From NCBI RefSeq assembly GCF_005145045.1, contig NZ_CP039694.1, forward strand, positions 248,001 through 312,000: a stretch of 64,000 nucleotides of DNA, in the 5' to 3' direction. This document shows, in pieces, positions 17,609 through 25,578 of this stretch. The notes under the pieces were generated by a model. That model was not told the DNA's origin. It was given only the letters and a program-made list of their open reading frames with translations, and made no database searches. Positions within the stretch are counted from its first letter, which is position 1. Each line of letters begins with the position of its first letter. The stretch comes from Agrobacterium larrymoorei (GTDB lineage Bacteria > Pseudomonadota > Alphaproteobacteria > Rhizobiales > Rhizobiaceae). A program made the translations under genes and the position numbers.

Positions 17609-17998
17609 ATGAGCAGCAATCGCGACATCATCCGGAGGACCTATGAAGGGTCCTCCGAGGAGAACGGCAAGAATCTTCTTGCCGTTCAGTCTCCCGACAT
17701 CGAGTGGACAGAGGCAGCGGGATTTCCCTATGTGGGCACTTATGTAGGAGTGGATGCCCTGATGAGGGGCGTCTTTCATCGTCTCGCGACGGAATGGGGT
17801 GGCTATAGGGCCGAAGTTCACACCTATCTTGCCGATGGCGAACGCGTTGCCGCCTTCGGCATTTATTCCGGGACCTACAAGGCGACCGGCAGGTCCATGA
17901 CCGCCCACTTCGCGCATCTTTACGAACTTTGGGACGGCAAGATCCTGCGCATGCAGCAATATGTCGACACCGCGATGGTGCAGGACGCCCTCCGCTAA
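17609..17998 (+). CDS. SnoaL/NTF2-like protein
   Basis: A 129-residue protein of the NTF2-like/SnoaL-like superfamily (PF12680 type), with the opening RDIIRRTYEGSSEENGKNLL, a central WTEAAGFPYVGTYVG and the C-terminal LYELWDGKILRMQQYVDTA. Members are small cone-shaped enzymes (isomerases, cyclases, hydrolases) or binding proteins; the reaction is not predictable here. It starts one base after the MBL-like gene stop, so it is in the same operon. Confidence 0.82.
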   Translation: MSSNRDIIRRTYEGSSEENGKNLLAVQSPDIEWTEAAGFPYVGTYVGVDALMRGVFHRLATEWGGYRAEVHTYLADGERVAAFGIYSGTYKATGRSMTAHFAHLYELWDGKILRMQQYVDTAMVQDALR

Positions 17999-18016
17999 GA
18001 CAGGAGCCAAGACAAT

Positions 18017-18337
18017 ATGAACGAGATTTCTTTCCCGGCTGTCGGCCATGCTTATGAAGTCGATTTCGGCGGGGGCAACGCCTTCCGCATCGCCTTCAAT
18101 TCGAACACCGAAATGGTCTTTACCAGGCTCGTCGAGCCCAACAAGGGTTCCGTCGAGACAGTCAGGTTCACCCACAAACCGATCCGGGACGATGTGTTTC
18201 TCGTCTACTGGCAGGAAGCCGACAAGACGACCGTCGTCCATGTGGAGGATTTTGGCAAGGGCGAAATCTATACGAACATCACGGGACCCGATGGCTCGTT
18301 CTACAATGGTTTCTCCAAGTTGACCCAAGTTTCCTAA
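18017..18337 (+). CDS. MoaF-like domain protein
   Basis: A 106-residue protein resembling the MoaF-related family (calycin-like beta-barrel), with the opening VGHAYEVDFGGGNAFRIAF and the internal VFLVYWQEADKTTVVHVEDF pattern that family members share. It is last in the LysR-adjacent operon and has an AGGAG ribosome site. No direct link to molybdenum cofactor is seen; in many genomes such proteins sit with oxidoreductases and their role is unknown. Confidence 0.7.
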   Translation: MNEISFPAVGHAYEVDFGGGNAFRIAFNSNTEMVFTRLVEPNKGSVETVRFTHKPIRDDVFLVYWQEADKTTVVHVEDFGKGEIYTNITGPDGSFYNGFSKLTQVS

Positions 18338-18509
18338 AAGATCGTCGTTCGTGTTAAACAGATCGGTGCCAGAAGCACTGACAGTTAGGAGGGCGGCGAC
18401 GTCCTAACGTTGGCCCCTCATCGATGGGCGCGAACGCAGGAGTAATCGATCATTACAATGTCGCCGCCATAACGCTTACGATGTAAGGCACCTGCTTTCT
18501 ATTGGCTCA

Positions 18510-19223
18510 TCAATCCATTTCGGATAATTTAATCACGGCATCCCGACCAAGTTTCAGGGTCTTGAATGGGAGAGCGGCGGTCTGAACAAGCACAAAACCT
18601 GCGCCATTGATTGCGGCTTTCCCAACTTCAACAGCTTTGTTTGTCGGCTCAGTTTCCATGTTTTGATAAGAGGCCGAATGTGGAGCCGCAGAAATTGTGG
18701 GGACCGTGCCGACAACGAGAGTATCCCTAGTTTCGCAATCGGGAGCACACCGGTCATAACGCAGAACAGACGCAGCGTTTAATGCCGATACACGTTGATC
18801 TGTCTGGCCAGATCCTCGAGGTTTCATATTCGCATTGGCAGGACGTCTAATTGGAACGACCGAATATGTCGGCAAGACAGGTTGTGTGTCCGCGCCACCG
18901 AGTTGCCTCAGCGTGACATCTTCGACATGCTGGAATTTTGTTGAGACCTTCGCACTTTCCTGTGGCGCTGGATACGAGGCCATTGCCTCGTTCAAAACCG
19001 TGGCATGCCGTGAACTCAGGTCACCATTGGCGAGCATGCAGGTTGCGCCAAGCAGTAGGACACCCGTCCCAAAGGCAAGCGTCAGCACACGATGCTGTCT
19101 CGGCTTTTGTGTACGAAGCTCCAGATTATGTCGGTGCTGCCAGACACGTTCGACACGGATCACATCCTCTTTACGCGATGTCGTCGAGGGCAAGATGATA
19201 TCGCCGTTAAGATTTTTGGACAT
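18510..19223 (-). CDS. Hypothetical protein with one membrane segment
   Basis: A 237-residue protein of unknown function. A basic N-terminal 45 residues is followed by one hydrophobic segment (VLTLAFGTGVLLLGATCML, about residues 46-65). The rest is low-complexity, rich in Ser, Ala and Pro, with two cysteines spaced CAPDC near residue 160. This suggests a single-pass inner-membrane protein with a periplasmic tail. It lies downstream of other leftward genes for envelope proteins and a two-component system. I do not recognise a family. Confidence 0.55.
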   Translation of the reverse strand: MSKNLNGDIILPSTTSRKEDVIRVERVWQHRHNLELRTQKPRQHRVLTLAFGTGVLLLGATCMLANGDLSSRHATVLNEAMASYPAPQESAKVSTKFQHVEDVTLRQLGGADTQPVLPTYSVVPIRRPANANMKPRGSGQTDQRVSALNAASVLRYDRCAPDCETRDTLVVGTVPTISAAPHSASYQNMETEPTNKAVEVGKAAINGAGFVLVQTAALPFKTLKLGRDAVIKLSEMD

Positions 19224-19307
19224 TGGATGCTTTTCACATGGCGGCCGGCAATCGCCTGTCGGGGCCGCGCCGCTTGGCTAAAGAGGTGGTTCGGATGAGG
19301 CGTTGCC

Positions 19308-19679
19308 TCAGTATTGGTCGTGGACAACACCCATGATATCGCCAGACCGCGATACGCTGACGAGCACCTTATCCCCGCCTCGGGTCGCATTGACAAGAAA
19401 CCGCTCCCCGACATCCTGCACGTTGCTCACCCGGTAACCACGATCCTGGAGTAGGATGATAACGTCATCTGGTCCGAAATTTCCGCTGCGCCCCGACCAA
19501 CGGTTCTGGTTGTCGTGATGGCGGTTCCAGGCGTGAAGAAAGTCCGATTCCGTGTCGCCATCGACCGAGTAACGGTCCGAAGACTGACCATCGTAAATCA
19601 CAACCTGCGAAAAGGCCGGTAGCGTAGCGATCGCGCTGAGAGCGATGGCGACACCGACCAGAATGACATTGCGTCTCAT
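19308..19679 (-). CDS. Secreted PepSY-like small protein
   Basis: A 123-residue exported protein. It starts at 19679, where a GAGGAAAAG ribosome site is well placed, with a Sec signal peptide (RRNVILVGVAIALSAIATLPAFSQ). The mature part ends in a region resembling the PepSY fold: DDVIILLQDRGYRVSNVQDV then FLVNATRGGDKVLVSVSRSG. Such domains often bind or inhibit other envelope proteins. It lies between a hypothetical membrane protein and a lipoprotein gene in a leftward group next to a histidine kinase. Confidence 0.6.
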   Translation of the reverse strand: MRRNVILVGVAIALSAIATLPAFSQVVIYDGQSSDRYSVDGDTESDFLHAWNRHHDNQNRWSGRSGNFGPDDVIILLQDRGYRVSNVQDVGERFLVNATRGGDKVLVSVSRSGDIMGVVHDQY

Positions 19680-19826
19680 AGACTTTTCCTCGATCTTGTT
19701 GTGCATAGGCTCGTTTGTAAATCAGCCGGACGCATCAAGTTTGGCGACGATACTGTCCTGCCGATACGGTGCGCCTGACTGCTGTTGCGGTGTGTCGCTT
19801 GTTGTTATGAAATGTTGCGGTCGATC

Positions 19827-20489
19827 TCATGGGCGCAATTGAGCCAACAGCGCGTCTGCGCCCTTTTCGATGGCCACCTGAGACGCCTTCAGCGCGCCAA
19901 AGCTGGCGCCGACGTTCATAGCATTCGGGTACTGCTTGGTAACATAGGCGGACAAAAGCGTGTTGGTTGTAGCGTCGTATATTTCGACGGCGTAAGACAC
20001 AGAGCCGGTCATCGACCCTTCCTTGTCACGAACAGATTGCACAGCGTTGTAGACACCGCCTCCGACATCAAGATGCGAGAGAAGCCCAAGGACAGGCGTG
20101 GTCGTCTTTGCTCCCGTGAGTGTCAGATGAATACGCAACGTTCCAGGCATCGGCGAATTCACGACGGAAAATCCTGTTCGCAGCTTCTGCGTAAACCGGG
20201 ACTGCATATAGCTGGCAAGAGCGGCCTTGTCCTGCTCGCTGACTTTAATGAACTGATTGTCCTGCCCACGATAGACCGTGACAGGATCGATGATTATCTT
20301 GTTGTACTCGCTCCAGTTCGCTCCGCTGTTGTAGCGGTACGGGACACGACCGCTGCGATCACTTGGATCAGCTTTGAGACGCTGGGCTGACGCGAGACCG
20401 CTGTATGCCGTCGGATCTGCCGTGGTACAACTGGCAAGCGTAGCGCTGGCCACGAGGACGCAGATCGTGGCTCTGGAAAATATCTTCAA
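19827..20489 (-). CDS. DUF3313-type outer-membrane lipoprotein, probable TTG start
   Basis: About 220 residues resembling DUF3313 lipoproteins: after a lipobox LASC come YSGLASAQRLKADPSDRSGR, then VPYRYNSGANWSEYNKIIID and VYRGQDNQF. The open frame extends upstream to 20618 without a signal, but the signal peptide begins near ...KIFSRATICVLVASATLASC. The TTG at 20489 has GGAG eight bases upstream and is proposed as the start. The protein is probably anchored in the outer membrane; function unknown. It lies just downstream of the histidine kinase gene and may be part of its operon. Confidence 0.65.
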   Translation of the reverse strand: MKIFSRATICVLVASATLASCTTADPTAYSGLASAQRLKADPSDRSGRVPYRYNSGANWSEYNKIIIDPVTVYRGQDNQFIKVSEQDKAALASYMQSRFTQKLRTGFSVVNSPMPGTLRIHLTLTGAKTTTPVLGLLSHLDVGGGVYNAVQSVRDKEGSMTGSVSYAVEIYDATTNTLLSAYVTKQYPNAMNVGASFGALKASQVAIEKGADALLAQLRP

Positions 20490-20610
20490 TGGTTTGGCTC
20501 CAGCCGGTGTTGTGCCGTGTGGCGAATGTGGCTGGAAAAGGGATAACGCACGGAGATATTGCTGTGTCTTTTGTAATGTTGAAAAATGTTCGTGCCGCGA
20601 GAATGTCTTA

Positions 20611-21969
20611 TTAGACAACTATATCGGGGGAAAAGCTGCCGGGACGAGCCATTTGCTGTTTTGGTAACACGATTTCGACGATGAGACCATTTGGCTGACG
20701 GTCCAGTAGCCTGAGCGAACCTCTGTGGCCGATGACCACAACGCCCTGAGCAATTGAAAGCCCCAATCCAAAACCACCGCTTTTAGTGCCAGTCTGTCGA
20801 GACTCATCCGCTTTGAAAAATGGTTCGAAGACCTTTTCCTTGAGATCATCCGGTAGACCAGGCCCGTCGTCAGTAACCCTGATGAACACGCCGTCACGAC
20901 GATCCTGCAAATTAATTCCGATGTGTTCAGCATAACGAGAGGCATTATCAACGAGATTGGAAATCGCGCGTGTCAATCCCTGCGGCATGCAAACATATGT
21001 AAGGCGTCTGGGTCCGGTGAATTCTATGCTGACCCCGGTGTCGGCAAAATCGTCAGAAATCGTTTGCAGCAGGCTCGAGAGGTCAATCTTGCGAGCCGGC
21101 TCGAACTTGTTGTCCAAAAAACCGAGTGCAGCGTCAATCAGAGAAGAGAGGGTCGTGACGTCGGCCAGCATCATTTCTTTCAGCGCAGGCTCATTTGATC
21201 GATCGATCCGCATACGAAGCCTTGTGAGCGGGGTCCTGAGATCGTGGCTGATCGCTCGGAGGACCCGCGTCCGTTCGCGCAGCATAGTTTGAACCCGGCC
21301 TTGCATAACGTTAAGTGACGCTGCGAGGCTCCGGATTTCGGATGCACCTTCGGCTTTAAAGGGCTGCTCGGAGTGATCATCCATGCTGGCGCGCTGGGCT
21401 GCGCCGGCGAACCGGACCAAAGGTTCAGTAACCAGCCAACTTCCAAGATAGGCGAGAAGTATGAGCGGAATGACGATTTTGAGAAGTCCGCTTGCCATGG
21501 CCGGTGCAAGCCAGACGCTGGTGGGGAACTGTGGCATGGCGAACGACAGTGCCCTACCCTCATCGACCTTGACGGTTAGCGTCGACAGACTGCTACCGGA
21601 GACAGCGCTTCGAATCGATGTCAAAAATCCATCATTGATGAGACGTTTAACCTGCTGCAAGACTTCGTCATTTGGCGCGCCAGCCTCATACGACATTGAC
21701 GCTTGCGCAGCGTTCGCGCGCTTTGTCGAAATTCCCATCCGATCAGCAAACCGAATTGCCGCATCTTCCTCAACTGCAGTTTTTGCACGGACAAATTGTT
21801 CGAGCACGGTCTCTATGCGACCAGCGAACAAACCGATCTCGATACCTTTGTCATGGCGTCCATAAATGAAGGGTTCCGTTGTCGCTGCAACTGCTGAAAC
21901 GAGAACGACCAATAATATGGCAAGAAACAGAAGTTGTGTGCGGATAGAGGCGCTCCGGAGCCCTTTCAT
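20611..21969 (-). CDS. Two-component sensor histidine kinase
   Basis: A 452-residue inner-membrane kinase. Membrane segments are at about 13-31 and 160-178, with a periplasmic sensor region of about 130 residues, a HAMP linker (TEPLVRFAGAAQRASMDD), the H-box ISHDLRTPLTRLRMR with His242, the N-box VDNASRYA and the G-boxes DDGPGLPDD and GFGLGLSIA. It overlaps the response regulator by four bases (ATGA). The sensor region has no recognised fold. The organisation resembles EnvZ/RstB-like kinases. The signal is unknown; neighbouring envelope genes suggest an envelope cue. Confidence 0.9.
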   Translation of the reverse strand: MKGLRSASIRTQLLFLAILLVVLVSAVAATTEPFIYGRHDKGIEIGLFAGRIETVLEQFVRAKTAVEEDAAIRFADRMGISTKRANAAQASMSYEAGAPNDEVLQQVKRLINDGFLTSIRSAVSGSSLSTLTVKVDEGRALSFAMPQFPTSVWLAPAMASGLLKIVIPLILLAYLGSWLVTEPLVRFAGAAQRASMDDHSEQPFKAEGASEIRSLAASLNVMQGRVQTMLRERTRVLRAISHDLRTPLTRLRMRIDRSNEPALKEMMLADVTTLSSLIDAALGFLDNKFEPARKIDLSSLLQTISDDFADTGVSIEFTGPRRLTYVCMPQGLTRAISNLVDNASRYAEHIGINLQDRRDGVFIRVTDDGPGLPDDLKEKVFEPFFKADESRQTGTKSGGFGLGLSIAQGVVVIGHRGSLRLLDRQPNGLIVEIVLPKQQMARPGSFSPDIVV

Positions 21970-22724
21970 GCAATACGCTCGACCTTAGATGCGAACATGT
22001 ATCCACCCAGCCGCACGGTCTTGATGAATGTCGGGTCCTTGAGATTAGGCTCGATCTTCTGCCGAACACGGCTGATATGGGCATCGATGCTGCGCTCGAT
22101 CGGGCCAGCCGAGCCCGCATGTGTCATCGCCAAAAGCTGTTCGCGGGTCAGGACCTTGTGGGGATGGCAGCAGAACGCCCAAAGCAGGTCAAACTCTGCA
22201 GTCGTCATGGAAACCTGAGCCCCGTCCGCATCGAAGAGCTGACGGCTTCTTGGATCTATTCGCCATCCCGAGAACGTCTTGGGTAGAAGCTCAGCTTCCG
22301 CGTCATCATGATTCGAGGCCCTGCGCAGAATATTCTTGATACGTGCCATCAATACACGAGAGTTGAAGGGCTTGGTGACGTAGTCGTCGGCACCCAGTTC
22401 AAGTCCGAGAATACGGTCGATATCCTCGCGGAGGGCGGTCAACATCAGAATCGGCGTTTTTCCGGAAGACCGTAATCGTCGGCAAATGCTGAAACCATCC
22501 TCGCCAGGCAACATTCCATCCAGAAGGATCAGATCGAAACTATGACGGGCGAGGATCCTGTCCATCTCTATCCCGTTCGCGACCGAAGCTGTTTCGAAGC
22601 CATTGGCTTTGACCAGATCGACCAACATGGCTGCGATGTCGCCGTCGTCTTCGACGATCAGGACCTTTGGCGCCGTAGTTCGATACAATATGATACTTCC
22701 CGGCTGCTGGGGGGGCAAGGCCAT
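21966..22724 (-). CDS. OmpR-family response regulator
   Basis: A 252-residue regulator. The receiver has acidic residues VEDDGD near the N-terminus, phosphoacceptor Asp69 in DLILLDGMLPG and the conserved Lys in DDYVTKPF. The C-terminal winged helix has DLLWAFCCHPHKVLTREQLL and the ISRVRQKIE recognition region. It pairs with the overlapping kinase gene. About 17 extra residues precede the usual receiver start, so a later start is possible. Confidence 0.92.
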   Translation of the reverse strand: MALPPQQPGSIILYRTTAPKVLIVEDDGDIAAMLVDLVKANGFETASVANGIEMDRILARHSFDLILLDGMLPGEDGFSICRRLRSSGKTPILMLTALREDIDRILGLELGADDYVTKPFNSRVLMARIKNILRRASNHDDAEAELLPKTFSGWRIDPRSRQLFDADGAQVSMTTAEFDLLWAFCCHPHKVLTREQLLAMTHAGSAGPIERSIDAHISRVRQKIEPNLKDPTFIKTVRLGGYMFASKVERIA

Positions 22725-22899
22725 GTCTGTAAGCTCTTTCCGGTCAGGGCTAGTATGCGGTTGCCGAGGTCAGCGGTTCTGCCGCGTGCCATTCTACATC
22801 TATCCGATGTCGTGCAAAACTTAATTCAGAAATGTTGCAAGATGTTGCGGTGATTTGCTCTCGGGCAGATTAGAAATAAATGACTTTCCGACCGGCCGG

Positions 22900-23376
22900 C
22901 TATTTCTGCGCATTATAGATTTCCAAGGGGTTCGTCCGGAACTGGGAGTCTACAATCACGGCAGCGAGATAGCATGCTCTGAAGGTCAGGAGCGAGAAGA
23001 ACGCAACGGACGCCCAGGCAATCAGATGATGTCTGGTGCGCGACCGATTGGGTAGTCTTTGTGCGAACGCAAGGCAGCTTTCCTTGGCAAATCGCGCAAG
23101 CGCCACGAGTACAAATATTGCCAGTATCGCATATCCAGTAAAGGACGCGGTATCTATGAACCAGGATATCAAGAGACATCCTCCCAAAAATATTCGTTCC
23201 TGCCTCGGTGCAGCGATTTTCCAAATAACAGCGGCGCGTAACCGCCGCATCGAGCTCATCGCCTTTACAGCCTGCCTACATACCGTTCCGGCGCTGAACC
23301 AGACCAGCAGACTGGGCAACATTGAGAGATTCGATAAGCATGTGACATAACGACGAGGGCCATCGACAAGCGACAT
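22900..23376 (-). CDS. Hypothetical membrane protein
   Basis: About 158 residues with two strong hydrophobic segments (near FLGGCLLISWFIDTASFTGY through AILAIFVLVALARF, and LIAWASVAFFSLLTFRACYL). No family recognised. The start is uncertain: ATG at 23376, or a TTG at 23406 overlapping the stop of the upstream gene. It could be part of a leftward pair with the gene at 23396-23836. Coding status is moderately supported by length and hydrophobic pattern only. Confidence 0.45.
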   Translation of the reverse strand: MSLVDGPRRYVTCLSNLSMLPSLLVWFSAGTVCRQAVKAMSSMRRLRAAVIWKIAAPRQERIFLGGCLLISWFIDTASFTGYAILAIFVLVALARFAKESCLAFAQRLPNRSRTRHHLIAWASVAFFSLLTFRACYLAAVIVDSQFRTNPLEIYNAQK

Positions 23377-23395
23377 CCATCGAATCTTTGCGGCT

Positions 23396-23836
23396 TCAGA
23401 GGCCAAGCGTGTTTGCCGCGCGGGTCCACCATTTGAAGCTTCTTCTTTCTACCATCTGTGGCGCTTTTGCGCGACCTTTCTCGGCTTTCGATCCCACCTT
23501 CGTTGAAGCTCGAGCGAGAAACTCGACCCGTTCAATAAAGGCCTTGTTGTCGAACCATTTCGATTTCACAGAGCTACCATCACCCGAGATGCCCGCGTGA
23601 AAGAAGACCTCGAGATTGATCACCGGCAGTGGACGAATATTCCGCAGCAAGTTGATGTCGGGCCTGGTCGTGATGGCAAAAGCGAATTTGTCGGACCGAA
23701 GTGCGTCAAACGCTTGCGGTACAGTGGATATTAAGGCGGACGTAAACCCTCTCTCTGACAGTCTGGCAATGATTGTTGTTCCGGCCGTCTCCGGTAGAAA
23801 AACGAGTAGTTTTGACGATTCACAGTCGCTGGGCAT
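23396..23836 (-). CDS. Hypothetical protein, degenerate receiver-like
   Basis: About 146 residues starting MPSDCESSKLLVFLPE. The alternating beta/alpha pattern (LLVFLPE, ARLSERGFTSALIS, FAFAITTRPD, PLPVINLEVFF) is reminiscent of a receiver domain but lacks a clear phosphoacceptor. The C-terminus is basic. Unknown function. The stop overlaps a possible TTG start of the membrane protein gene downstream, which hints that the two are coupled. Confidence 0.45.
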   Translation of the reverse strand: MPSDCESSKLLVFLPETAGTTIIARLSERGFTSALISTVPQAFDALRSDKFAFAITTRPDINLLRNIRPLPVINLEVFFHAGISGDGSSVKSKWFDNKAFIERVEFLARASTKVGSKAEKGRAKAPQMVERRSFKWWTRAANTLGL

Positions 23837-23890
23837 TGGGCGCTTTCCTGATCGCTGGTCATGGCAATCTAACGCATGCCGTTGCAGCAC

Positions 23891-24590
23891 TGTGTTTGGT
23901 TTTTTGCAGTTTTATGCGGATCGTAGCGCTGCAACAGAACTATATGAAAAAGAAGCCAATCACCTTTTTGCCACGTCTACTGAAGCGTCCTGTGCCAGTG
24001 AGCATTGAACTGACTCGGGGCGCGCGTGCGTTTCCGCTCGACCGAGAATGGGCTTTGGCCGATGAAACGGCTCGGTCGGAGACGACTTGCGCGGGTTGCA
24101 ACACGGTCTAGCCGCATTCGGTGGAACCCGTCTTAGGGGCGAATTCTCTCAGGCGCCGAGCCGAAACAAATTTAGATCACTCAGGTTTGGAATCGATCAA
24201 TTCGAAGTACACCAAGCCGCCGCTTCTCTCACGACAGGTCTTGTTGTTGCGGATCGGAATTTCCCGACCTGTCAGTGTGTTAAACAAACCGAGCAAGCCG
24301 GGTCAATGCGCTAACGATCGAACAGCACTTTGCTTCAAACCTCAAATTGGAGCATGTTCGGGACATTCTGGAAGGCCAGATTTTCGCGACCATTAATCGT
24401 AGGGACAGCCGAAAGAATGAGAGGCGAAGGATCGACGGAAAACGTCGATCCGACGTGCAGGTTGGAGGCGGCGTCGCCGCGTCGAATGCGGCCTTCGAGA
24501 TGATCCTGTTCCGCGTGGCGATCTGATGCCCGCCACAAGCCCTTCAGTGGCGGGCATCGCCTTATTGAGCCTGGTTTGAAAGAAACCTGA
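23891..24590. other. About 700 bases without a recognised gene
   Basis: No open frame here shows family motifs, a ribosome site and sensible composition together. A − strand frame at 24335-24538 (67 codons) and a + strand frame across the same DNA were both inspected and neither resembles a known protein. The one structure seen is the perfect hairpin at 24525-24558. Confidence 0.5.
24525..24558. terminator. 12-bp perfect hairpin downstream of a leftward gene
   Basis: GATGCCCGCCAC, loop AAGCCCTTCA, GTGGCGGGCATC. The stem is perfect and GC-rich. It lies 33 bases past the stop of the leftward membrane-protein gene (24591). No U-run follows on that strand, so it is either a weak terminator or an RNA-stabilising stem. 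Confidence 0.5.
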
Positions 24591-25253
24591 CTAGGTGGCG
24601 TCGTTTAAAATCAGGGAGGTGAAGCCTACCAATAGCAGGCCGATGCTCCAGACTGCTTCGAGATTGAACCAGCTTCGCTTCAGAAGTCCCAATCCGAGCG
24701 AACGGTACACTGCCCATGCGATCAATCCTCCGCATATCGACATGGCAATGGTGTGAACGACGCCAACGAGAATTCCAATACCCAGATTCGTTCCGGCGAG
24801 CGACGTTGCGGCTTGAGAAGCGCTGTCCATTCCCATCGGGCCACAAAGGCCAAGGTAAACCGGGACAAGCATAAGGCCCGCCCCATGTGCGACGGCGACG
24901 GCAAAGGACCATAGCGCGAGGCGTGAAGGCGGTATCCTCACCAAAGCACGTGGGTGTCGGCGCCAGATTAGCAGCACAAGACCCATGAAAATCAGCAAAA
25001 GGCTCGCAGCGACCTGTATTTCACGCTCCCAGTCTAGCAAAGCCGAAAGCAAGCCAAATGGGAGAGTTACAACCAATATCGCTAAGCTATGGCCGACACC
25101 TAACCAGCAGAGCGCAGCAATCAACCCCTTGGCGCTGCGATCCATGAGGGCATTTGATACAGCCAAGGGCCAACCCATCGAAGGATTGGCCCCATGGTAG
25201 AGCCCGCTGAGAAGCACGGCTGCCCATAGTGCCACTTGCGAAGAAACGCTCAA
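24591..25253 (-). CDS. Integral membrane protein linked to SBP56/methanethiol oxidase, TTG start
   Basis: About 220 residues with six probable membrane segments. It has the conserved opening LSGLYHGANPSMGWPLAVS and a later VAVAHGAGLMLVP, with paired His residues in membrane regions. I place the start at TTG 25253, which overlaps the stop of the upstream methanethiol oxidase fragment (TTGA); the longer frame to 25442 only extends over that gene in another frame. Proteins of this kind often follow SBP56-type genes, and the two may cooperate in sulfur metabolism or transport. Its partner is truncated here and its promoter has probably been lost. Exact function unknown. Confidence 0.6.
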   Translation of the reverse strand: MSVSSQVALWAAVLLSGLYHGANPSMGWPLAVSNALMDRSAKGLIAALCWLGVGHSLAILVVTLPFGLLSALLDWEREIQVAASLLLIFMGLVLLIWRRHPRALVRIPPSRLALWSFAVAVAHGAGLMLVPVYLGLCGPMGMDSASQAATSLAGTNLGIGILVGVVHTIAMSICGGLIAWAVYRSLGLGLLKRSWFNLEAVWSIGLLLVGFTSLILNDAT

Positions 25254-25578
25254 GATTTCGCGGACGGATAGCAGAAGGAATCTGTCGAGCAATCCCCTCC
25301 TTCCAAACGGATTTGATGTGCGGCATAACCTTCGGGGAACTTGACCCAATAATCCTCTGCCAAGCTGATCCCGCCTTGCTGGTTCACGTGAGCCATGACC
25401 TGCGCTGCTGGCACCCCCGCCGGATAAAATTGCGTGTCCCAAGTCGAATACAGGGAATTCGTCCAGTAGACACGCTTTCCATCGCGACTGATTTCCACCA
25501 TCTGGGGTCCGCCGGCGAAGGTCTCTCCATTCGGGTGCTTGGCTTTCCGCACGATCCTGTCAATCGGCGTTGAATATT
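25250..25578 (-). pseudogene. Methanethiol oxidase/selenium-binding protein (SBP56), 3' fragment
   Basis: The last 109 or so codons of an SBP56-family methanethiol oxidase, a periplasmic copper enzyme that turns methanethiol into formaldehyde, sulfide and peroxide. Diagnostic segments are GGPQMVEISRDGKRVYWTNS, LYSTWDTQFYP and HQIRLEGGDCSTDSFCYP. Normal proteins have about 450 residues, so three quarters is missing. The 5' break coincides exactly with the inverted repeat of the ISL3 element at 25579, and the missing part is not on the other side of the element, so a deletion accompanied or followed insertion. Confidence 0.88.

Noticed and set aside
24335..24538. 67-codon open frame on the - strand
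   Set aside because: No ribosome site, no family resemblance, and the complementary frame is open as well; it looks like chance.
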